Shown here piece after piece: positions 49,396 to 62,297 of a DNA stretch of 64,000 nucleotides. The stretch covers positions 46,505,909 to 46,569,908 of the forward strand of contig OZ026834.1 in NCBI GenBank assembly GCA_964023205.1, in the 5' to 3' direction. A model generated the notes under the pieces. The model searched no databases and was not told where the DNA came from. It worked only from the letters and a program-made list of their open reading frames with translations. This stretch comes from Lutraria lutraria. Lineage: Eukaryota; Mollusca; Bivalvia; Venerida; Mactridae. Numbering within the stretch: the stretch's first letter is position 1; each line of letters starts with the position of its first letter. Made by a program: the position numbers and the translations under genes.

Positions 49396-50177
49396 ACAAT
49401 AATCATTAGTATAATTTTCAAATTGCTGTTCTTCAAAGGCCGTTCATAGAAAGTAAACGTCGCAGTTGCTCGGAACGACTTTAAACACGTTACAGTAATA
49501 AAATGTTAATTATAACGAAATGAATTGTTTTATTGCGCAAATTATCGCTCGTAAAGATAAAACATTATCATATATTAACCTTTCTGATGATCAAATGCAA
49601 ATATATTCTCAGCTAATTATACCTCGTGATGTTTTATTTTTTTGATACTGAACATGAAGCTCTGCTGTTCTCGGTGAATTGATCACCAATTGTTAATACA
49701 CCTGACAATTAAGAAAACACATTCTAAAGTGTGAAATTTTGTATCAATCTTATTTGAATTAAGAATTCATTGTTGTAAAATAATATAATTCTGGCTTGTA
49801 CAACTTTTGAGTTTTCAATAAGCATTAACCTGTTTATATCTTCAAAGAACATGATTTGAAACTGAGTGGATCTATGTGATACGGCTTGATATTAAGGACG
49901 TTTACTACAGTTTCCATTTTTTTTCACATAGGGAAAATGAAAACTCTTTCATGATTTTTTTAAACTTTGCATGATCATAGCATACAATGACAGAAACAGT
50001 TTAAGCGAAAAATATTTGGGGGTCGACGAACTCGTTTTTGAGTTTTATGCCCTTGAATTTGAATTTTTGGCTGATTTTTTATCATTAGTCAAGAAGAAAT
50101 TGCGTATCAAAATATGCTTTCATCGATCGGTGCCATGTCTCCTCTGATCTTGTGTGTTTTATCACATAGTTATATTA
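49396..50177. other. Gene-free stretch, nothing recognised
   Basis: AT-rich DNA without long ORFs or evident inverted repeats. Confidence 0.4.
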
Positions 50178-50260
50178 ACAAGAGGGCCAAGATGGCCCTA
50201 TATCGCTCACTTGAGAACAACTACACTATGTTAATAATGACCAGGTAATATAGGGTTTTT
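50178..50260. repeat. Dispersed repeat GAGGGCCAAGATGGCCCTATATCG
   Basis: The core GGGCCAAGATGGCCC is a near-palindrome, followed by TATATCGCTCACTTGAGAAC and AATGACCAGGTAATA. A shorter relative is at 22815-22875. I recognise the style as a common bivalve interspersed repeat. Confidence 0.5.
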
Positions 50261-50802
50261 TTTATCTCGTATTTCTACATAGATTTCTACATCGGAGCTA
50301 AAAAGGTATCAGTCACACAGCATAATAACTTGACTAAACTTGTCATCTTTTATTTCGCAATTTATACCAGAAGGCTTACATTCGGTATAATTCAGTGTTC
50401 AGTTCAAACTTTGACATACTAGTCTTTTAATATATATAACTTGAATATTCTGTTTTAACACCATGCATAAGAACAGCGTTAAACATACATGTATTAAAGA
50501 ATGTATTATCAATAATGATACCAGTAGCTAAGGCTGAACCTCAACACTGAATGAAAGCATAAGTCTATGTTTGTTTTACTTTCTTGCAAGGGGTTACTGT
50601 TAAATAAGTATCTAAATTTTGTATATACAATATGAACTCACTAAAGATGATCTCGATAGACGAATTTCATGACAGCATAAGAAATAATATTCTTTCAAGC
50701 GTTTAAACACATATCATAAATTATCTGTTCAATAATAGGCGCGTTTTCACTTCAAATGCTGGGCTGATATGAAGTTCACCAAGACATTATGAACACAGAA
50801 CT

Positions 50803-50945
50803 TGGCCATTATGAAAAAAAACTCGGCTGTTATGAGATTCGGTCATTCTGATTGGCTGTCCACTTGGCCATTATGAAAAACTCGGCTATTATTAGATTCG
50901 GTAATTCTGATTGGCTGTCCAGCTCGTCCATTATGAAACCACTGC
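50803..50945. repeat. Tandem repeat, unit about 60-63 bp
   Basis: A unit running CTTGGCCATTATGAAAAA...CTCGGCT...GATTCGG...ATTCTGATTGGCTGTCCA occurs twice and begins a third time (CTCGTCCATTATGAAA). The complement of its start (TTTTCATAATGGCC) recurs near 50980. Confidence 0.8.
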
Positions 50946-51172
50946 TATAGTCTATAGTTAATTAATAAGATTGTCAAGTTTTTTCATAATGGCCTTGTTA
51001 TTGGCTTCTGACAGTCATATTAGCCCTCGGCCTTCGGTCTCAGGCTTATATGACGGTCTTCAGCACACTAACAAGGCCTTTATCAAAACACTCTCTTATT
51101 AACATCATATTAAAGTGGTACTTTATCTTTCATATTACGATCTGCAGTTGATAGTGTCATATACTAGTACAA

Positions 51173-51329
51173 GTACAACCTCTGTAGAGCAATACCCTGT
51201 GGGAGCTGCAAATATTGGCCGTTGTTTAGAGGTTGTTGCTCTACAGAGGTTAAATTAATAGTAAATATCAACTTAGGGAAATGTTTAAGGTGCTGTTAAA
51301 GAGAGAGCCGCTCTGGAGAAGTTGTACTG
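51173..51329. mobile_element. Short TIR element, AGTACAACCTCT family
   Basis: The left AGTACAACCTCTGTAGAGC and right GCTCTGGAGAAGTTGTACT are inverted. Inside, ACCTCTGTAGAGCAA (51178-51192) is perfectly complementary to 51236-51250. A relative lies within 25725-26431. It sits just downstream of PhyH gene A. Confidence 0.65.
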
Positions 51330-51385
51330 TATCTCATTTAAAGATACCACAATTTTTCAAATTTATGATTCTGAAACAAGATTGT

Positions 51386-53343
51386 TCAAATATGTCCATT
51401 TGCCAACTGCAATTCTCTGTCTAACTCCGGAGCAAGCTGCACTGCTTCATACCGTTTCCATACTGGTATCATCTCATCTCCATTGGGTTTACCGTCGTTG
51501 TAATCATACGGCAGCATGGCAGATAATTTCATGGCTTCCTCAGTACGGGCTATTCCAGGTACTGTTTCCGGAAACGGTATTCCCGGCAATCTTGCTGTGT
51601 CTAGGAGACACACACCCTACAGCAAGAAATGTTACACTTGTTATGGCATACAATCGAAATAAATTGCAATGGCGTCTAGTAGTTTTACACAAACTGTTTT
51701 TTTTGCGTTGATGCATCGACTCGTACATCGATTTAATGCAAAATTACTTGAGAGCATTATCTTAGAATTGAAGTTAAAATTTGTGAAATATTAATTTAGA
51801 TGATAGATTACCTGTGATGACCAATGCTGGGTCAAAGTTGGTTTCTTGTATGCCTCTCTGTGTATGTTAAGATCCCTTTCATTTGCCCAGATGGCGGGTG
51901 TCATTGATATAAATGTAACATAACGCCATCGTCCCTCATGCTCCCGTTTCTTAATAGAAATAACGACAGTATAAAAGTAAATTATATGATTTATGAAAGT
52001 TTTCTATTAAACTAACAACCAGTTACCACCAGTCATGTGTTTGAATTATCGGTCGGACAAAAATCGCGCTAACAGAAAATAAGATAACATAGTATCATTA
52101 TCTATGCTGTATCACGAACATACATCAATTATTAAACTCTTACTTATCGAATACGTACAATGAATTAATTATTAATCATTCAGCTTTGCCTGAATTGTTA
52201 AATTTTGGAATGTGTAAACATGAAGTTAAAAATGCTATACTTTATAGAAAAGAGAGAATACTAGTTATTTATATTACCTCCCTTTACGGAATAAAATCAT
52301 AATATTACTGACACGGGACCATCTTTTCAAATTTTTGGTTGATAGATGTATGAAGTTAATATTTTATCTTTTATGCTTAAATATCACAAATAAGGATCGG
52401 GTTCCTTCAACTTTTGTTCAAAGTCATTAAAAGTTTGTATAAGGTTCCTTTATCCTTATTTTAAAACTTTTTTTCATGTGAGAAGTTATATGAAGTCATC
52501 GGAATCGAAACCTTCAACGCATATGTTAACAGATGGTAAACAAACCGACACTGTGGTATAAATTATAAAATACAATGTAATACAATGTAATACAATGTTA
52601 CATAATGTCATTGAATGTAAAAATAGATCATTTTGTTAATAAATAAGTTTTGTGTTAAGTTAAATTTTCCTTCAACTACAGAATGGTTCTCTCACCTGCA
52701 ATGGTCTTGCATTAGCATGAATAAGTCTCGAATCCCACAAAACCATACCACCTTTCGGCACCGGAACTCTTAACACTCGACTGTCTCCTTGCTTAAAGTA
52801 ATCGACATCTTCCTCCGATAAATCTAAGTGACAACCAATTTCTTTTGCTTCTTTTGCTTTCTCAGGAAATTGTTGGAAAAATGTGTTGAGCTTCTTATGT
52901 GAACCTTCGATAACTTGAAATGTCCAATCATTTTCCGTTTGCTCATTGAGATAGAGCGCCCCCTGGTATGCGTGCAGACCAATCCTGGAAGGTGTGGTGT
53001 CGGTGTGTAACCAATATTTACACACGTCTTGGAATGATTCTACGCCATCTTCAGGCGGACGTCCAATGCTGACAGCATCAAAACTTGTAAGGAGCTTATC
53101 TGTATTCCACAACTGTGCAAACACTGGCTTCGCCTTCAGTCGTAGACGCCATGTTACATCAAGATGTCCAATATTGTGGTCCTTGATAATAGAATTAAAC
53201 GTGCTAGGAAATTTGTCTTCAAAATGTGCCAGCCATTTCTTATAATCAGCAATGGCTTTATCACATTCTTGATTTTCAAGAACATTTTCAATCACAGTAA
53301 AGCCTTTAATTTCCAGTTCCTTAAAGTTTTCTTCCTTCATCAT
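51386..53343 (-). CDS. Phytanoyl-CoA dioxygenase-like protein A (338 aa, 3 exons)
   Basis: Minus-strand exons 53343-52696, 51949-51812 and 51616-51386 (648, 138 and 231 nt, both introns phase 0, GT-AG) give 338 residues. The PhyH family are non-haem Fe(II)/2-oxoglutarate oxygenases hydroxylating small substrates. The iron triad is visible as H113-T-D115 in YWLHTDTTP and H209 in RLIHANARP. An arginine-rich GRWRYVTF stretch at the start of exon 2 is the likely 2-oxoglutarate carboxylate site. The C-terminal exon (PFPETVPGIARTEEAMKLSA..., ending ANGHI) is conserved with copy B but not diagnostic. No signal peptide or membrane helix is seen, so it is probably soluble. A TAA stands directly before the ATG, and a TTTCAG shortly upstream suggests a 5'-UTR intron, as in copy B. 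The substrate is unknown; true phytanoyl-CoA hydroxylase is not implied. Confidence 0.9.
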
Positions 53344-53918
53344 TTATCTCCTGAAACTGAATTAAAGACATCTAAGCATACATTATGATATATATTTCAA
53401 TGCACGTTGCTGCATCTGAATACGGCCTGAATTGAAATTGCAAAATGTATTTTTCTTGAAGTTTTGTAGCAGCGTTCTCAAATAGTGTAAGGAAATAAAA
53501 TAATATTTTAATTAAGAAATGTAAAACCAACACAAGAGGTTGCGCAAACTTACGTTATTCATAAATATTGTAAGACTTAGTACAGTTTCTTTTAACTTAT
53601 GTTATAGAAATGATGTACTCACCTCAAACCTTTCTCTTCATATACAAATCCTTACCTATGGTCTTCATATACTAAATAAATTCAAGCCCATGCGTGATCG
53701 TTGCAATGAAAAGTATTGGGTCGTTTATTTCGCGATTCATTTGTTGACATAATGAAAAGTTGATAAAAAACTGACAGACGGTAGTGACTTTGCATTTAAG
53801 GTGTAGTTTAGTGTGTGACAAACCAATACCTATTATTGTAAAATTGGAATTCATTTTCATGCACTTCCTTTGTAATATCATTGTTATTCAATTGTTAAAC
53901 AATAATTGTTCCGGATAT
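53344..53918. other. Spacer between PhyH copies, nothing recognised
   Basis: AT-rich. It may contain the promoter and 5'-UTR exon of PhyH A, but no motif stands out. Confidence 0.4.
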
Positions 53919-54130
53919 TACTGTGGAATCATTAATTTTTGTTGGGGATTTAAATTAGTGGATTTCGTGGGTCGGTTCAATCACGAAATTATATCCCCAC
54001 GAATTTAAATGAAGAGATAAGGCATTTCTTTTTAAAAATCAAAGTCCACGATTTTATATCCCCACAAAATAGCCATACTAGAAAAAAAACACTAAAATTG
54101 AGCCCGACGAAAATAAATTAAAATACAGTA
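53919..54130. mobile_element. MITE copy 3 (TACTGTGG family)
   Basis: 212 bp, co-linear with 5220-5430, starting TACTGTGGAATCATTAATTT and ending AAATACAGTA. It is more diverged at its right end than copy 2. Confidence 0.85.
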
Positions 54131-55477
54131 TACTATTATCACTGGTCTAAAACGTAATCATTTTAATTACTAGTATACCAGTGTAAATAACTATGTTTAT
54201 TCGTCCTAATCAGGCAAAGGTGAAGCTTTAATGGAATTAGGTCACATGTAACAAATTCACTGACTAGTAAATATAAATATACCTCAGTACCTTAGTCCTA
54301 ATGTTATTTCATCTTCAGGCTATTTCGGTAATGCCGTCGATATAACTTCTCACTGGACGAGAATAACAACAGAACTAGTATATAAACAACTCTTGTTACT
54401 GGTGGTTATACATGAAAAAGCTCCGCACGACACTCTAAGAAGTACGGCCAAAATGGGGAGGAGTGCAGTGTTTTACTGACGAATTGAATTTATCTGATTG
54501 CCTAATTTTATATATTGCAGGGATTGTAAATCAAATCAGTGGTTATTTCGTTATACAAATGTAACAATCATTTTTGTTAGCAAAAAGTGTAGCGAGGTTA
54601 TTGAAGAAAATGACCCCATATATAATTTACAATACGTACAGTTTTATCAACGTATATTGTATACAACAAGTTATAACACAGGTGGTGATTACTTACAAAT
54701 CAGTGGTAAAGGAAAATGTTGCACAATATATTTTCTAGGATATATTTCTCGATGTCACAATTTCAAACACATACATGTATAATGAAGCAAAAAATTATAT
54801 ATATATCTCAGTATCAAAAACATGTTACTTTAAGTGCTGTATCATACAGAGCATTATTACATATATTAACATGCGTACAATAAGATTCATAATAATATAA
54901 CATTTTTTAACGAATTTCAACGACACACGTACGTATAACGTAATCTTAGTCTACTTTCGTTCTCCCGCTAGGTCAAAGTAGAGTAGAACATGTTTATCAG
55001 TATATCTAATGTATAGGATAAAAAGATAACTTTAAGTGAAACGAAATATTTACTTTCTTTTTTCTAATGAAAAAATAGGTTAATGAATAACTAGATTTTA
55101 ATTGCTATATTTCCAAAAGTAATGAACGTGAAACATATACAAACGAACAGTCGGTCCCGAGAGTCGTAAATCATAAGCTCTTCTCTCTAAAATGCATCTG
55201 TGTAAAAAAAAAATGTAATTATATCATTCCTCGCTCTTCGTCTTTTCATTTTGCAGCCTCCATTGTTATTAAGCATAATTGCAAGTTTTAATTTTTTATA
55301 GACAATATCGTCCGATGAGGAAAATGAATAAAAAGAAATATGGTACAAAAATACGGTGAATGAGTTTTCATAAGTTCAATATATAAGCATAGCACGATGT
55401 TGATAATAGCACCATTGCTTTTTTACCGCCTTAATGCCCTATAGAATATTAAGTTTCGAAGAAGCTTGTTTCATCGT
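54131..55477. other. Gene-free stretch, nothing recognised
   Basis: AT-rich. The 94-residue plus frame (54498-54782) has no recognisable domain. Confidence 0.4.
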
Positions 55478-57258
55478 TCAAATATGTCCATTTGCCATCT
55501 TTACCTCCTTGTCTAACTCGGCAGCAAGCTTCACTGCTTCATACCGTTTCCATACTGGTATCATCTCATCACCATTTGGTTTACCGTCATTGTAATCATA
55601 CGGCAGCATGGCAGATAATTTCATTGCTTCCTCAGTACGGGCTATGTCAGGTACTGTTTCTGGAAACGGTATGTCGGGCGACCTTGAAGAATCTGTAAAT
55701 CTAATTCCCTGCAATAAAGAGACAACAAGTAATATCTCTATGAGATTGGTTTTTATAATGATAGGTGTCTACAATTCTCATCTCATAATGGACAAAGATA
55801 CTGGGATTTTGATTTAGAAAATAATTTACCATAATATGCTTTTAAAAAAACATGACAATCCCACCAGTTTTTATTCTTCAATTTGAATTGTTCAAGTCAA
55901 TGGAAGTACTAGTAGTCAGTTTTCAATGACAAAAGAAATTCATTACAATGCTGATTCATGGTAAATAAATTAAAGCATAGTCTCGATCTAACATGATAAA
56001 AATATAGGTCGACGTGCAATATCGATCTGTTTTTAAAATAACAACATTTTTGTGTTACGTGGTAGCAACAAGAAGATACGTTAGGAAAGTCATTTATTAT
56101 GGATGTATTACCTAAAATAATTCAGTTCTTCTATTCGTTTATTTTTCAGCCAATTAAGACATTTGTCTGATGAGAGTTTCATACCTTTGGGGGAGTGATC
56201 GAGATTTTGATGAGTTAAGATGAATATTCTAAAATACAATTACCTGTGATGACCAATGTCAAGTCATTGATGGAGTGTTGTATGCCTCTCTGTGAAGTTT
56301 TAAATCTTGTTCGTTCGCCCATATGGCAGGGGTCATTGATACGAACGTAACATAGCGCCATCTTCCCTTATGCTTCCGTTTCTGAAAGACAATTAATTTA
56401 TACATGTATAATTTAAGTCAACAAATACAAAGGATGGGTAATTAACATTATAATAGATACTAAGTATTTGCTCGCAATGCCTTTTGATAGGGAAGGCCAA
56501 CACATTTAAAAAAGAAGTGAAGTGATTTTTTTACAGAAATTTTGACTTAAATATGTGTATTTTCAAAGATATTTTGCAAAACATTTAAATAATATACTTA
56601 TACCTCTTACCGGGAGAGGTCTTGCATTGGCATGAACTAGTCTTGAATCCCATAACACCATTCCACCTTTCGGCACCGGAACCCTGGTAACACGACATCC
56701 ACCTTGTTTAAAATAATCAATATCTTCGTCCGTCATATCTACGTAAAACCCATTTCTCCTAGCTATTTCAGCTCTTTCTGGAAATTTAATGAAAAATTCG
56801 TCAAGCATTTTATGAGAACCATCGATCACTTGAAATGTCCAATCATTTTTCGTCTGCTCTTCAATATAAAGCGCCCCCTGGTATGCGTGCAGACCAATCC
56901 TGGATGGTGTGGTATCTGCATGTAACCAATATTTGCACACGTCTTGGAATCGTTCTACGCCGTCTTCAGGTGGACGTCCAATGCTGACAGCATCAAAACT
57001 TGTAAGGAGCTTATCTGTATTCCACAACTGTGCAAACACTGGCTTCGCTTTCAGTCGTAGACGCCATGTTACATCAAGATGTCCAATATTGTGACCATCG
57101 ATAATAGAACTAAACGTCTTTGGAAATTTGTCACCAAAATGTGCCAGCCACTTCTTATAATCAGCAATGGCTGTGTCACATTCCTGTGTTTCAAGAACAT
57201 TTTCAATCACAGTGTAGCCTTTATTTTTCAAGTCCTCGAAATTGTCTTCAGAAATCAT
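55478..57258 (-). CDS. Phytanoyl-CoA dioxygenase-like protein B, with in-frame TGA in exon 2
   Basis: Minus-strand exons 57258-56611, 56381-56244 and 55708-55478 have exactly the lengths, phases and splice junctions of copy A. Residues 1-216 carry H113-A-D115 (WLHADTTP) and H209 (LVHANARP), so the iron site is intact. Exon 2 reads KRKHKGRWRYVTFVSMTPA as in A, but codon 257 is TGA (complement of 56259-56261) where A has CAG. The codons on both sides and exon 3 remain in frame and well conserved. As written the product stops at 256 residues, losing HWSSQ and the whole C-terminal exon. Options are a young pseudogene, a shortened active enzyme, a polymorphic null, or a sequence error. A CTTCAG 6 nt before the ATG again suggests a 5'-UTR intron. 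The two genes are a tandem duplicate about 3.9 kb apart. Confidence 0.8.
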
Positions 57259-57414
57259 TTCGCACTGAAGCAGAAAAAATAAATGTGAAATTTAGTTGAT
57301 CAAAACACAAAGGTGTGAGAATACAACCTTACTCATTCGTGTTGTTGTAAAATAGTTGGAAAGTTACATTTGGTCAATTTATCATTAATAATGATACTGT
57401 TTGTACATGAACAA

Positions 57415-57434
57415 CCCCCCCCCCCCCCCCCCCC
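57415..57434. repeat. Poly-C tract, 20 bases
   Basis: Uninterrupted C20, about 160 bp upstream of the PhyH B start codon. Confidence 0.95.
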
Positions 57435-60400
57435 TGAGAGAAGTAGGTTAGTACGAGTACGTGCAATACTATTACTCCTGATAAACGACGATAAATAAAC
57501 GGGACACACTCGCTACATACTGTTCTGAATAACAATATACATTAACTTCACCCACTATGGTTTCTAAAATTGACATCCATCAAAAGTTCGTTTTTCAATT
57601 AACTTAAATGGGACAAAATGATATTTACCATACCTTTCTTCTTAATTAATCCGTACCTGATTGTTTCACCACTATTATGAAACTGATACACGGTGTCTGA
57701 ATTGTTAGATAGATATATACATTTTGTAAATGATGATATGAAGCCGGGGAACAGTATAAAGGATTACACAATCCAGATAAAACTCGTTGATAACACACTG
57801 TTCGTTTTCTTTCAGTTCTCTCCCTTATACCACTCACATTTGTTAATCAAAGTACTGAAAGTACTGTCGGACTTATGATTTTTACCATACGAGGCAAATA
57901 AGAGAAATGTGTACCCACATCGTTCGTGCCCATACAAATGTTTTTAACATTTAAACTTGCGGACCGATTTTTCATTCATATTGTAATGCAGGTCATATGC
58001 ATGTAGGTAAATGACATACGCTAGTCCCTTTGCTAAAATTTTAAAATGAAAAAAGCCTGATATTGGAAAGTTTAATGATTAGCCCCATTAATCGAAGACA
58101 ATTTAATTACATTAAAAACTCTTTATTGTACACAAACTAGTGACCAACACTTCAGTAACAGTAAATACAAACATTGATTCTTCTGGTTTTAACACAACAG
58201 AACATCGTCGCATTGAACACAATCAGGGTCGCTGAAATCAAAAAGGTCCTGACACAGTAGAGTAAGACCTATATGACCTATAGTTAACCCGATGTTGCAT
58301 GAAATTCAGACATGATTATGTAATTCTAAATAATCTGGCGTAAAGGATCTCTTAAACTGTAAGTTTTAAAAGCACGTATCCAGTAATTTACGTTCGTATT
58401 TAGCGACTCGAATTATTATTATTACCTTAGATGTTTACCTGACATGAACTCATTCAATAAATCAAACTCTCCACACCAGTTACGCTTTGCTACTAACCAC
58501 TGCGGGGAGTGAGTCTATATATAGCGATTCCGTCATCAAACTAACACTAGTTGGTGTGAATATCACGGAAATACGATTAGATGAGAATTCGCTTTGTAAT
58601 ATTAAGAAATGTTAGAAAGGCACAAAACACATACATCGTGGGTAGATTGTTGCAAATGCATGAATACGTCCGTAGAGATGTTTCTGAACTATCGAACGAA
58701 AACCGAAAGTAGAACTACTTTTACGGCTAGATATTTTATTGGACAATGGATACGCGGTTTTAATTCTACGCATTTGAATATCTAATGTATCTACCGACAA
58801 GCACTTATTTAGATACATGACTCTTTCCATGTAGTTACAATAAAATGATTTGAAATATATTTAGATCCGACACACTTAATTGGGGAAAGATTCCAGATAC
58901 TTCTATATAAACATACCATTTAGTTGCGTACTATTTCCTTTATGCGGCATTCTTTTAACCAAGCTGTTATGGAGTCCAGCGACAAAAGTTTGTTCACCGA
59001 TTACAAAGGACTTGATTTTGATAAAAATCATATTCGTGAGAACTTACATGGTTAATAAACCATACTCCTACACCATGTGACAGTATATAGAGCTTTAAAT
59101 GATGATTAGTGTTCATTATGTTGAAGTGAGTAAAATACTTACACAAGTTTACGATACTATAGGATTAATTGTTAATTGGACTGGTATGTTGTATAAACGT
59201 TATAGTGTATCATTTCAAGTTCATAAAATGAACACTAATATTTCAAGAATGAACAACAAGAATTGGTAAAAATGTACATTTCCCGACAGCAATAATTGTG
59301 TATATGTAGAAATGACGTCAGTTTGGGATTGTCTCACACCATTTTGTGATATTGTAACAACATGGTATCACGGATTACAACGCTACTCATTACAAATATC
59401 CATTCATTTTTTATGTATGCTCCAATAACAATTAATAACCCAATATATCAACGCCATGCTCAAATTCGGCGTCGCTTTAAACAATATATAACTTATTAAA
59501 GCCAAAAGAAGAAAATACATATATTCGATTGCAATAGTTTTATTATCACAATATTCTATCAGGAGAACAATATAACACCCTGGTGGCGTTCTGGGGTTCG
59601 CTAAGAAGAATTTATTGCACCGCAGAACGGATTACCTGCTAGAAATGATAGTTGTAACATTTGGCATATTAACCAATCAGACAAGATACCATTTTCATGA
59701 ATATCGCAATTCGAAGTTTATTACGTCTTGCAATAAACCCTTTAAAACACCGAATATAGCGTACATTATTTATTATAATTATGTATTTGCTATTTGTAAA
59801 ATGTACATTAGTTGTTATAATTGTATGACAACAAGGCAATAGACGCCAAGGTGGACTGGCTTGTATCAATAAATGTCCACAGCGAATAATGTAGATCAAT
59901 GAATCTCATGTCCAAGAATAGTAAGAATTGTATGAACAGATACTTTTATAATTTTAAGAACCCAAATCTCACACTAACCTCTAGGGGGGGGGGGGGGAGT
60001 CACAAAAATAGATAAAAGACGCACACAAAGTGATATAACAAATTACATGTTGCTCCAAATAAAACGAACGAGGGAATATTATTTCTTCACAAGACAATCT
60101 AATGCAAAACATGTTATTTTTTCCGATTAATCCAAAAATATTATATCGAATGAAATCTGTCCTCTGTCAACTTTGATGAAAGACAGAAATGAAAGAACTC
60201 GCCCATAATAGTTGTCATTGGTTAAGTGTTAAAAACGGAGTTCTAGGAAAATGACTTGCAAAAAATCGAACTTGTGCACACTCTTGTATCCAAAGCATTA
60301 TCGTCTTAGGTTTTATATCAATCGATCAGAATTAGGAACGTTACTTAAGACATAAAACTCATCTAGGCGTCACTTAAAAACTACGGGGATTAAAATCGAT

Positions 60401-61132
60401 TTTTCAAATGTTTCCTTCATGGAATAAATGGAGACCTTAATCAAAGCGAACAATAAACACGGCGGCACAGTGCAAAACATTCTTCTTTCTTGCTTTATTG
60501 TTTAAGCTGGTTTCCAGAATATTTGCAGAGATGAACTGAGACACAATACTGTCGTAATAACAATGTAACCGCAACATGATCTTAACAAAGGTCATATTAA
60601 TAATTCTCATATTATTCTGTTTTATCATGACAAAGTGTGTGATCATAATGAGCCTTGTTTTCATCACATTTAATTCCTGTACAAAGGTACAAGATGAATT
60701 GAGTCTTTCAGCCTTAAAATAATTCAATTTCAATCATTCGGTATGAGTGTTTACAGACTGTCTGGATGGCCTTCTGATGTTTTGTTATAAAAAAATATTC
60801 TCGTCCCGTGCATTACTTGATTCTTATCAATAGTGTTTTATAAGTGACAAGGACAAAGGAATGAAATAAAACAGACGTCGAATACAGTAGTGTTGTTCAA
60901 TCGTAACGATTTGTTACTAGGAAAAGCGATGGTTTAAGTGAACGATCTTTCTTGTAAAATGCGTACCGACGGAAGTTCGTCGGATGATTCATTCTTTTTA
61001 AGTGGTACTGTCAGTTTTATGATCGAGTCTGTCTGATTCACGATCCAGCGAAACTGTCCTTAAAAAAATTGTCTGTATTTCTGTTAACCAACTATTTGCA
61101 GAACTACTTTTTGTGTAGCATTTTTAACGATA
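57435..61132. other. Long gene-free stretch
   Basis: Short frames on both strands (e.g. 57646-57837, 58612-58830, 59615-59842, 60437-60733) overlap each other and have no recognisable domains. A TATATATAG near 58515 is a possible TATA-like site without a downstream gene. A G14 run lies at 59984-59997. Confidence 0.4.
59984..59997. repeat. Poly-G tract, 14 bases
   Basis: Uninterrupted G14 in AT-rich DNA. On the complementary strand it is a C run, like the others in the window. Confidence 0.95.
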
Positions 61133-61300
61133 TAGTAACCCCCCCCCCCCCCCCCCCCTGAAAACCGGACCCTATCCGGATTGGGCCAAAACAATCCGGT
61201 TTTCTGGGAGTTCTGGTTTGTAGGGAACATTTAATAAATAAAAATGGGACTTGAAAAATCTTCCGATTTTCAGGGAAATCCGATTTTCTGGGTTTTACTG
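61133..61300. mobile_element. CAGTAAAACCC-type MITE with C19 expanded in its left end
   Basis: The right end in complement reads CAGTAAAACCCAGAAAATCG. The left end reads TAGTAA, then C19 (61139-61157), then TGAAAACCGGA, so the CCC of the terminal repeat has expanded. Both edges abut TA. Inside, paired ATCCGG/CCGGAT blocks occur. It resembles the 97-bp element at 25029-25125. Confidence 0.6.
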
Positions 61301-62297
61301 TACTTCATTCATTGCACTGCGGTCGACTGTAAACATCGAGAGCTCGGAAAGGATCTGAACCAGACAGGGCCTTGTTCGGGATAACGTCAGGAATTTCATG
61401 CAGATAAGAAAGTAGAAAAACATGAATCTTACTTTTAGTTGAAACTGTGTTAACAACATCAAATAAATTTGCATGTGCGTATTTAGTTCTACGCTGTTTA
61501 TCTATTTTAAAGACCTATCTTGCTTGTGTTGTGGATAAGGGATTCGCTAGCGTCGCTTGCTGCACATCTGCATTATGTTCGTATTGTGAGGCTCCTCTCC
61601 CTATATAGGGTAGGATTATCGCATTTTAGTGGAACTTTCTTGACTTGGATGGAAATTAGTAGCTCTTCACTTTTCTACAACGGGATGCCACATACTAACA
61701 TGTCTATTGTTTTTTAAGAGCTGCGATGTTTTGTTGTGAACTTGTTATTTCTGCACTTATTTCAACAGAAGATATAATATCTACCTTTCTCTGAAATACA
61801 CACTGGCGCACCTGAATTCTCTTCTAATTAATTTTTTTTTAAAAATGCTGATATTTCATAGATACTTCCACACGTGACATATCTGGATGTACTTTGGTTG
61901 CCGGTTGTCATTGTGTAATCTTATTCATCCCGTGCTATTCCTATAACCTTTTCTCTGTCCACTTCCCGGGTATTCACTTTAATCCATTCAATTTCCGATG
62001 GGAATTATAAATCATGGCACGTCCTATATTTCTCTCTCCGTGGATCATTCTATTTCATTCGCTGAAATATTAATATTAAAAAATCCTGTGTCAGATTTCT
62101 CATTATATCGTATTTCTATCCAATGCATTCAATTTGTGTTTTTTCCCACTTAGCAATCCTTAAAAAGCTTCGGCTGACTGTCCTGTATTGTATGAAAATA
62201 AGAATAGATATGACGGTTAGAAGAGTTTAATTTCATTATCAATGTATATTGTAGATAAATTATAAATGCACCAGCCTTCGTTATAGTGTATATACTA
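61301..62297. other. Gene-free stretch, nothing recognised
   Basis: The 65-residue plus frame at 61520-61717 has no domain. No repeats of note. Confidence 0.4.

Noticed and set aside
55478..57258. Selenocysteine at the PhyH B TGA
   Set aside because: The paralog has glutamine at that site, not cysteine, and PhyH enzymes use His/Asp iron ligands. No SECIS-like structure was recognised downstream.
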